From: Aspergillus flavus
Lineage: Eukaryota > Ascomycota > Eurotiomycetes > Eurotiales > Aspergillaceae
Direction of reading: 5' to 3'
DNA: 64,000 nucleotides
NCBI RefSeq assembly: GCF_009017415.1
Contig: NC_092405.1
Location: 2,418,001-2,482,000 of the forward strand
Under the pieces are notes generated by a model. It saw only the letters and a program-made list of their open reading frames with translations. It was not told where the DNA came from and made no database searches. This document shows positions 57,529 to 64,000 of this stretch, piece by piece (the stretch's first letter is position 1; each line of letters opens with the position of its first letter). A program made the translations under genes and the position numbers.

Positions 57529-60093
57529 TTACTCTATGCTATCGACCACATCCTCCTCCGCGATAGGTCCCATCCAGGGTGAGCCGTCGAAGATGCGAAC
57601 ATGATGTGGAGATTGAGCATTTTGGTGGACATCTTCCACTTGCTCAACAGATATGCACGGCTCCTCGACAGAGTTGAAGAACTGTCCCGCAAATTCCGCA
57701 ACTTCGTTTGCCATCTTAGTCTCCAAGATCCCCTCCAGCATCTGCATATCTTCTTTCCACCTTTGTTCTCTCCGTGCCTTTTCCTCTTCCAGCCGACGGC
57801 AGGTTCCGTCCCGCTCTCGGAGCTTGAGGCAGTTAGGACACAAATAGTTTACCTCGCAGTATGAACAGTTACATGGAGGATTTGCCTCAACGCAGTCCTG
57901 GCATACGTGCACCGAGCAGCTCGAGCACTCACGTAGGACACTACCACATCTCTGTCGTTGATCACCGACAGCTCGATACTGCGGGCAGAAGAATGATTGG
58001 CAACCCTGCCACTTGGCCGCATCTGACTGTGATTCACATCCAACGGATGAACGTGATGAAGAGCGGGACCGGTTCGAGTTCGAAACGGAGACACTCCTGA
58101 GTCGGCGGTGCACAAGAGAAATGGGCCCTGGCGGGTCGTCGGCGCCCTGCAAAGTGTGGCTACCAACATCCGGGACACCATCTGCAGGATTATCCTCGGT
58201 GAAGCTGCTTGCAGTAGAGTCAACAGCCCGGTGCGTCCTATACGGCAATGCAAACTCGGTTGAGGAGCTCATGTATGGAACATGCGACGAAGCATAAGCA
58301 CTGGTGGTTTGCTGAGAGCTTGATCCGGGCCGATTTTGGATAGCCATCTTTTCTAGAGTAAGGTCGCGGTATCCACAAATGCGTAAGCGAAGACCGCGTA
58401 GGTCATGTTCAATGCATAACGGCTTCGAGCAGCTCTTACAATGTACCTTCCACTGGGGAGTGTCATAACACTCCTGGCATAGATTTCGAGGACAGGCCGT
58501 GGGTTCTCGGTCTGGAGGCCCCAGCAACCATTTCATCATAGCTATATGTCCTGTTTCGAGTGTGTAGTCGGGTTTCCGTGGATCACCGTAGGCATACTTG
58601 GGGAAAGTCTTACTCCACTCTTGCGCCGAGTATTCTAGGTCTTCCCAGCCCTGGCCACGGGGAAGAGGCGCCGCTCGCACCTGGTCTACATCCCGGTTAG
58701 GAGTCCCGATGCTGATACCGCCCCCACCGGAGAATATTGGCTCTGTACAACACCAGTGAAATTTCAGGACAGGATGAGGAGCTGTAGCATTATGATTCAA
58801 GGTATCGCTTTCAGAAGTATTTGCTAGGGGGTCCAGCATGAGGCAGGGGGAAGTGGTAGCCCCCGGCGCCCACCAGAAAGGTTGCTTTGACTCCCCCGAG
58901 AGCGAGGAGGGCCGTCGAGGACGAACGTAGGGTCGATCGTAAGCACAACTTGCACAGAGCGTCTTACGACATCCAACACAGTGCATTAGAACACTACACT
59001 GTTCGCATCTCTCCGGAATCTCCTCGTCGCAGCTGTCGCAGCGAATATTTTCCACGAATCGCTTATGGCTCCAACGTGAATGGGCCGGTGACATTTTGCC
59101 CTCCCCAAGGTCCCTGCTTTCCCCTGTCCCCAGGGCTTCACCATAGCAGCCGGTCTCCTCGTGTTCCCACAGCTTACCGTCTCTTTTCGGTGGACGGCTG
59201 CTGTGGTCTACCGGGCCAATCCAGTTCTTCGACCGCCATAACCGATCGAAAACCACCCAAACCTCCGCAGAGCCTTGCGGTACTCTCATGGAAACGTAGC
59301 CTCTCCTCCTATAACATCTCCCGGCGGGAGTCGAACACCACGCGGTATCGGTCCAGATCCCCAGTTTATGGCAGAGATTGACTAATTCATGGGTCGGTTC
59401 CGAGTCTGAATCCTTCCGAGTTAAGGAAGAGGAAAGGTAGGGTCTTCTTCGGTGATGTCGGCATCGATAAGTATATAGGCTTTTCAGCGCAAGACGCTTG
59501 GTAGATGAAGAGCTACCAATGCTTTTTTCCATATCCACATCATATTGAAGCCCAAACATTGTCAGATACGGAATGATATGGTATTTCAGGGAGACATTTT
59601 TACATCCCCGGACGGAAAGATGCTCTAGTGTTTCACGCCGTGAATACAAGACAGTCGATATGAGAATCTGCCCAGACACCGCCGTATTATCCAGCTCTAG
59701 ACTCCTCAAACACGGGCTGAACGGAACCACCACATTCATTAACAACTGATCAAGAGCATAAGGCCGAGATTGTCGGGGCACCACAACTGGCTCCAAAGTC
59801 CCTGGTATGACAACCCGGAGGGGGGAAGAGGTGCCTGAAGGGAAGAAAAGACGAAACGACAAGTGCTTCCATGCTGTGGGATAGGATCTAAGGAAGGACC
59901 GGAGGTAGCGGGAAGTGTGATAAAGTTTCAAAATGGAGTCTGTTGGGAGTTGAAGTAGCAGGGATTCGAGGAGAGGAGCATGAGTTGTAACGACTCGTTC
60001 GAAGGTAGAGAGAGAGCGTTGGACGGGGATGAGCGACTGTTCCAGGGCCGAGTCAACCAGCACCTGCTGGTTCTGACCGGTACTATCGGCCAT
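57529..60093 (-). CDS. Large Cys-rich F-box protein
   Basis: Single exon, 854 aa. An F-box-like segment lies at about 45-82 (LLLQLPTDSILKLYHTSRYL then WKHLSFRLFF). A leucine-rich section follows (LRSLELDNTAVSGQ, then RETLEHLSVRGCKNVSLKY), so target recognition by LRR-like repeats is plausible. Beyond residue 340 there are three clusters of paired Cys: 352-383, 534-573 and 698-765, with CxxC pairs and occasional His, likely zinc-binding. A Ser/Arg-rich stretch (SNSNRSRSSSRSS) lies near 671-683, then a charged helix (RRLEEEKARREQRWKEDMQ) and an acidic C-terminus. F-box proteins link substrates to SCF ubiquitin ligases through Skp1. The combination with three Cys clusters is a filamentous-fungal type; its substrate is unknown. 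Confidence 0.84.
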   Translation of the reverse strand: MADSTGQNQQVLVDSALEQSLIPVQRSLSTFERVVTTHAPLLESLLLQLPTDSILKLYHTSRYLRSFLRSYPTAWKHLSFRLFFPSGTSSPLRVVIPGTLEPVVVPRQSRPYALDQLLMNVVVPFSPCLRSLELDNTAVSGQILISTVLYSRRETLEHLSVRGCKNVSLKYHIIPYLTMFGLQYDVDMEKSIGSSSSTKRLALKSLYTYRCRHHRRRPYLSSSLTRKDSDSEPTHELVNLCHKLGIWTDTAWCSTPAGRCYRRRGYVSMRVPQGSAEVWVVFDRLWRSKNWIGPVDHSSRPPKRDGKLWEHEETGCYGEALGTGESRDLGEGKMSPAHSRWSHKRFVENIRCDSCDEEIPERCEQCSVLMHCVGCRKTLCASCAYDRPYVRPRRPSSLSGESKQPFWWAPGATTSPCLMLDPLANTSESDTLNHNATAPHPVLKFHWCCTEPIFSGGGGISIGTPNRDVDQVRAAPLPRGQGWEDLEYSAQEWSKTFPKYAYGDPRKPDYTLETGHIAMMKWLLGPPDREPTACPRNLCQECYDTPQWKVHCKSCSKPLCIEHDLRGLRLRICGYRDLTLEKMAIQNRPGSSSQQTTSAYASSHVPYMSSSTEFALPYRTHRAVDSTASSFTEDNPADGVPDVGSHTLQGADDPPGPISLVHRRLRSVSVSNSNRSRSSSRSSVGCESQSDAAKWQGCQSFFCPQYRAVGDQRQRCGSVLRECSSCSVHVCQDCVEANPPCNCSYCEVNYLCPNCLKLRERDGTCRRLEEEKARREQRWKEDMQMLEGILETKMANEVAEFAGQFFNSVEEPCISVEQVEDVHQNAQSPHHVRIFDGSPWMGPIAEEDVVDSIE

Positions 60094-60694
60094 GCTTTCG
60101 GGTGCCTGGTTCTCCTATGGACTGGCGGTCAGAACGTGGGCGAGAGATGTAGCAGCGTGGTTTATTGCCTTTGTGTTATCGTCTGTCGGTCACGCTATTG
60201 GTGTTGCTGCCGCTGAAGGTCAGAGTGACGCGAGGTCGCGAACACAGCGGAGATTGCGGAAGATGCAGCGCATCATAAGGAGAAAAGAAGGAGGGCGACA
60301 CAGCGCAAGGAGGGTGGTATAGGATCAGGAGTTGGACATCATGCGAGGCCATGAAAGGGAGAATAAGATACGATAATACTGGCTGATGGGTGGCTTTGAC
60401 AACTCACAACTGGGACAAAAACCAACGGCCTTACGGCCGGCAAACTGCCCGCTTGCATCATGTGATAGGTCAACTCAAAAAAGACTCTTCTCATTTTTGC
60501 GACCTTCCCTATTCGAGCAGTTAAGATACTTCAATTATTTAATAAATAACAAAAGAGGTCCTGAAGACAGGGTTGAATACTATTTGGTCGATCTATGGAG
60601 GAGCAACCCTTTTTCTTTCCATTTTCAGGTGTTGACCTTCAATAACATAGGGTATATAATATAGTTTCATCAATCCAATGGATCCCCGGGAAGT
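60094..60694. other. Intergenic: F-box gene promoter and dph2 3' region
   Basis: 601 bases; no gene seen. An AT-rich part lies at 60520-60560. Confidence 0.5.
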
Positions 60695-62416
60695 TTAGTG
60701 TCGGTCTATTGAGTCGCCCACTGTATATCCCCTTGCAATACCCTTGCGCCCTTCCACCACCAGCGTATCGTCTGTGGCGTCCTCTTCATACTGAATATTG
60801 AAGTCACTTCCTAACCCCTTCCACGTCCGTTGCGATCGAAGAAACTCTGCCCCTGGGGAGAAGGTCCCGCCGATCATAGCCAAATCCCCTTTGGCCCGTT
60901 TAGCTAGCGCTCGAGCAGCAGACGGTCCGTTAGCTGCTGATGCTGCATCCTCCGCTGAAGCTGAAACGCGGGGTGCGGGATTCCGCATCGGCCTCGAGTG
61001 CGAGACATATCGACCGGTGCGCAAATCGAACTCAGGTGGTGCAGATTCGGATTCCGACATATCCTCCTCCTCGTCGGCGGTCGCACCACTCGACAATGGA
61101 GTCTCATCCTCGTCCATATCCTTGGCTTCCTGGTTAGGTTGATTAAGCACGCTCTGGAAGTCACTCTGCCAGGCTCCGGTCCAGATACGCTCGGCATCCC
61201 CCTTGAGAGCAAGCTCCAGCTCAAATGGGGTGATCACCGGCTTCCAAAAATCTTTGCTGTCAACTAGGGAACTCTCCCAGCAACCGATAACTACCCAACC
61301 ATCGATCTCACTGAAATTAGCCACCTTGGCTGCGTTCAACTTCCCCACCACAAACATATAGCTTTTCTTGCCAGCTTCCGCGATTTTTTGCTTCACGTGT
61401 TCTACGATGTGTAGATAGTTCTTCACACTGAGCGTATTGACTAAAATTCCGAAGATTGGCGCAGTGCTGAGACGGGTCAAAGTGGCGTATCGACGCCGCA
61501 AAGCGATCGCAGTCGATGCAGGCAAAGGCTTGACGTTTTCATTGTCGGGGTCATCTGTGGGATATATGTGGATTGAAGCTACGCGAGACGCCAGCGTCAT
61601 GAGGAGAGCCGTGGGAGGGTCTGAAATATGGAAAAGCTGCCAGTCCGATAATGAATCAGGAGTCTCGCGAACCGAGTCTGGCACTGTTCGATTGGGGATC
61701 GCAGATGACGGGTTGTGGACCAAATCAGTGGCAAACAAGTCGGTGTAACCTTCATTCACAAGTCGCGAGTACACTGCAGGTATATGGTCGGTGTATGTCA
61801 CATCAGCTGCGAGGATGACCTTTGTGGTAGGATCAGGGTAGGTCTCTTTGAAAGCGCGAACGACGGGGTCGATGGGAAGAGGTTTATGTGTGAAAACGTA
61901 GATCACCGGTAGCCTAGACGTTGGAGATAGGCATGAACGGCCATAGTGCACGACGACGTCTGCATTGACGTGCTCCGCGGCCACCTCGTCAACGCAGCAA
62001 GTCCCGTAGGACGTATCGGCTAAGATATACAATTTTGGTGATGTCTCCGTAGTATCCGCCATATTGAGCTGAGAAACCGAATGGGCTAGGCCATCTGAGT
62101 TTGCAGTATCACTGGCTCCGTCTTTCTGCGTCTGAGAAACACTGCTGTCTGTAACGTTGCGTTTGTTCAAACCGCGACTAAGCAATTGAAACACCCGTGG
62201 TGCGTCCGGGAGCATATCATCGGGAAACTGAAGAGCAATTCGCTTGTAACGGGCATCTCGGATCTCCTTCAACGTGCGATCAATATCGTAAGTGATTGAT
62301 AGTTCCTCATCCGACAACGCACGTGGTGCCTCTTGTGTAGTAACGGGTTCTGTGGCCTCGAGAATACGATCATCGGGGGTTGACAGCACGGGGGCTGCTG
62401 CCATTTCGGTGGTCAT
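60695..62416 (-). CDS. dph2: Diphthamide biosynthesis protein Dph2
   Basis: Single exon, 573 aa from MTTEMAAAP at 62416; MAAAP at 62404 is also possible. The frame is open a further 48 codons, but that part is Lys/Arg/Tyr-rich leader-like sequence. The Dph1/Dph2 fold is recognisable: YDIDRTLKEI and ALQFPDDMLPDA at the start, the first conserved Cys region DTSYGTCCVDEVAAEHVNAD and VVHYGRSCLSP, VIYVFTH, then IVEHVKQKIAEAGKKSYMFVVGKL and the last Cys region VVIGCWESSLVDSKDFWKPV. With Dph1 it forms the radical-SAM iron-sulfur enzyme that transfers the 3-amino-3-carboxypropyl group to the His of eEF2. The C-terminal 100 residues (acidic, then WKGLGSDF) match fungal members. Confidence 0.94.
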   Translation of the reverse strand: MTTEMAAAPVLSTPDDRILEATEPVTTQEAPRALSDEELSITYDIDRTLKEIRDARYKRIALQFPDDMLPDAPRVFQLLSRGLNKRNVTDSSVSQTQKDGASDTANSDGLAHSVSQLNMADTTETSPKLYILADTSYGTCCVDEVAAEHVNADVVVHYGRSCLSPTSRLPVIYVFTHKPLPIDPVVRAFKETYPDPTTKVILAADVTYTDHIPAVYSRLVNEGYTDLFATDLVHNPSSAIPNRTVPDSVRETPDSLSDWQLFHISDPPTALLMTLASRVASIHIYPTDDPDNENVKPLPASTAIALRRRYATLTRLSTAPIFGILVNTLSVKNYLHIVEHVKQKIAEAGKKSYMFVVGKLNAAKVANFSEIDGWVVIGCWESSLVDSKDFWKPVITPFELELALKGDAERIWTGAWQSDFQSVLNQPNQEAKDMDEDETPLSSGATADEEEDMSESESAPPEFDLRTGRYVSHSRPMRNPAPRVSASAEDAASAANGPSAARALAKRAKGDLAMIGGTFSPGAEFLRSQRTWKGLGSDFNIQYEEDATDDTLVVEGRKGIARGYTVGDSIDRH

Positions 62417-62842
62417 CTCGAGAAATTGATGATAACAGTTGTATAACTGATAGTAGGAGAAAACCCTGCTGAATTGGAGCGATCGTGGAGATCGGCGGGG
62501 TTTGCAATTGTTGTGGATTTTTTTTTTTTCGCGATTTTGGCAGAACAAGAAGTCCCCCACTTCACCCCGCCATTACTACTACTTAGTATTTCCGTACAAG
62601 AGCCAATCGCGCGGACACCAATTACTGATGTTGTATGCATGAAATGCGATGCTGTCTCCCTTTCATTCTCTACCTTTCTCATTCATAATATCTCTGTCCT
62701 AATGAAATGGAGAATCGATTATGTGTAAGGTAAGATTTTATTACTGCCAAAGACATGTATTTTTTATTATGTAGGTAGGTATGATCGCCTAGCTATCAGA
62801 TATACATAAGATAGTAACGTGCTGCACAAAAGGCTCTCTGAC
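62417..62842. other. Intergenic: dph2 leader and maleylacetate reductase 3' region
   Basis: 426 bases. Contains a 12-base T run at 62518-62529, about 100 bases upstream of the dph2 ATG (an A-run in the sense of dph2). No gene seen. Confidence 0.5.
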
Positions 62843-63979
62843 CTACAAATCCGCCCGTGCTGGCTCCCCAGCCCAAACACGTCGAATCAATTCACGGATT
62901 GGTGCGCGCTCGATCTCCCGTGGATTCCAGTAGGGGTTGCTAACAGCAATATCGGCTGCCTTATCGATATCTTCCTCCTTCATGCCAAAGTCCTTAAGGC
63001 CTCGCTTGACTTGCAATTTAGACAACAAGGCGTTTAAACCCTGGACAGCATCACCATTGCTATCGGGAAGTGCTTCAGCCAGCTTCTTCATTGCCTCTGG
63101 AATCTTCGGCGCATTGTAAGAGATTGCATGGGGTAACACCGCTGTATGTGTCTCTGCATGAGGCAAGTTGAAACTGCCACCTAAAGTATGGCATAGTTTA
63201 TGGTGGATAGACATACCCACACTACCAAGGCAGGTTCCGCAGAGCCAAGCTCCATACAGAGCCGACGCCCGGGCAGATTGTGATGTGGGATTCTCGACAA
63301 TCTCAGGAAGGGCTGATGCTAGTGCCCGGGTACCCTCGGCGGCCATCAAGTTGATGACGGGGTTAGTATTGCGGGCATAGAGTGCTTCGACTAGTCGTAT
63401 GATAACCGTTGAGCTTTCGACATCATATAATGGTCAGGTTCGTAAGGACTCACCGGCATGAGCGATAGCATTCACACCACTGGTAGCACTCATTGCTGGT
63501 GGCAGTGTCATAGTAAGGTCGACATCGTAAATGACAGTTCCAGGAAGGATTTTAGGATCCGAACGTGTCTTCTTCAAACCATCGGCCGTCTCACCCAAGA
63601 TAGGAGTCATTTCACTTCCCGCATAGGTGGTTGGAATGCAAATGTGAGGCAAGCCCGTACGGATGCTGATGGCTTTCCCCAGCCCGATGGTGCTTCCACC
63701 GCCGATAGAGATGACCAAATCAGCATTTTGAGACTTCGCATACTCGAGAGCCTTTTCTGTAATGTGTGTAGGAGTGTGCATCGTAGCCTCATTAAAGATA
63801 CCGGCTACCTTCCCCTTTAGGACATCCTTGACCATCTCCGCTTGGCTGACCTGCTGTGGTGTCGACAACACCAGTGGAGCCTTCAGATTGAGTCTGGAGA
63901 TCTCATCGGGCAGTTTCTGGAGAGTACCACTGCCGAAGACGACTCGTCCAGGGTTCGCATTATATTCGAATGCATCCAT
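62843..63979 (-). CDS. Maleylacetate reductase (iron-type alcohol dehydrogenase family)
   Basis: Two exons (minus strand): 63454-63979 and 62843-63390; 357 aa. The start is MDAFEYNANPGRVVFGSGT, near the window edge but complete. The nucleotide-binding part has LVLSTPQQ and the glycine-rich ISIGGGSTIGLGKAIS; the linker ICIPTTYAGSEMTPI is typical of maleylacetate reductases. The C-terminal helical domain includes NAIAHAVEALYA and HHKLCHTLGGSFNLPHAETHTA with the family's His residues. The enzyme reduces maleylacetate to 3-oxoadipate with NAD(P)H, a late step in catabolism of resorcinol, hydroxyquinol and related phenols. Partner genes of such a pathway are often clustered in fungi; none is visible on the left, and the right side is cut off 21 bases beyond the start codon. 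Confidence 0.93.
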
Positions 63980-64000
63980 GTTAAGAGCTTGTTCTGTCGT

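Noticed and set aside
62417..62560. 48-codon upstream extension of Dph2
   Set aside because: Basic and Tyr/Cys-rich, includes the T-run, and lies outside the conserved Dph2 start; better explained as 5' leader.

Overview
The window is nuclear DNA of a filamentous ascomycete, most likely an Aspergillus or close Eurotiales relative. The basis is about 30 gene models with short spliceosomal introns (roughly 45-170 nt, GTANGT-type donors, CTRAY branch points, YAG acceptors), no operons, pyrimidine-rich core promoters, and proteins that are fungus-specific or closely match the Aspergillus forms (HulA, NudC, SUR7/PalI family, AHC1-like zinc finger, Mic12, GH5 exo-1,3-glucanase, Zn2Cys6 regulator). 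I see no transposon, CRISPR, rRNA or convincing tRNA. Exon borders were derived by hand from splice signals and frame and were not checked against transcripts.

Layout. 1-13 kb: SUR7-family membrane protein, an orphan 227-residue protein, a 622-residue acidic coiled-coil protein (-), the TOR subunit Lst8 (+), a Tctex-type dynein light chain (-), the polyphosphate polymerase subunit Vtc1 (+) and a secreted exo-beta-1,3-glucanase (-), with a possible small two-exon gene ending 2 nt before the glucanase ATG. 13.6-16.3 kb: a long gene-poor stretch that ends in the pyrimidine-rich leader of an AHC1-like zinc-finger gene. 19-24 kb: an uncharacterised helix-hairpin-helix protein, a membrane-anchored arylsulfotransferase-family protein and a GPI-anchored Cys-rich protein. 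24.8-28 kb: the ten-exon NEDD4-type ubiquitin ligase HulA. 29.6-32.2 kb: nuclear poly(A)-binding protein Pab2 and retromer Vps29. 33.8-41 kb: alanine-glyoxylate aminotransferase, Nem1 phosphatase, eIF2B-beta and ribosomal protein uS12 (Rps23). 41.4-44.4 kb: a hypothetical protein, Mic12 and mitochondrial bL17m. 46-50 kb: an Erg6-type sterol methyltransferase and a DHA1-type MFS transporter. 50.7-55 kb: a tRNA m3C-type methyltransferase, a hypothetical protein and a Zn2Cys6 regulator. 56-64 kb: NudC, a large Cys-rich F-box protein, Dph2 and a maleylacetate reductase at the right edge.

How the genes work together. This is mostly a housekeeping neighbourhood without an obvious biosynthetic cluster. 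Functional themes recur: endomembrane and TOR signalling (Lst8, Vtc1, HulA, Vps29, Nem1), translation (eIF2B-beta, uS12, bL17m, Dph2, tRNA methyltransferase), dynein/nuclear migration (Tctex light chain, NudC), and cell surface (SUR7, glucanase, GPI protein). Mic12 and bL17m are both mitochondrial and share one divergent promoter. Very small 5' exons are common: 22+22 nt in lst8, 20+23 nt in hulA, 21 nt in mic12, and an internal 15-nt exon in vps29.

The observations most worth following are the sterol methyltransferase with an altered signature motif beneath a cluster of sterol-element-like sites, the ORF abutting the glucanase gene, the 85-residue insertion in Lst8, and two conserved-looking but functionally unassigned nuclear-type proteins. 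I did not find a clear new multi-gene system.
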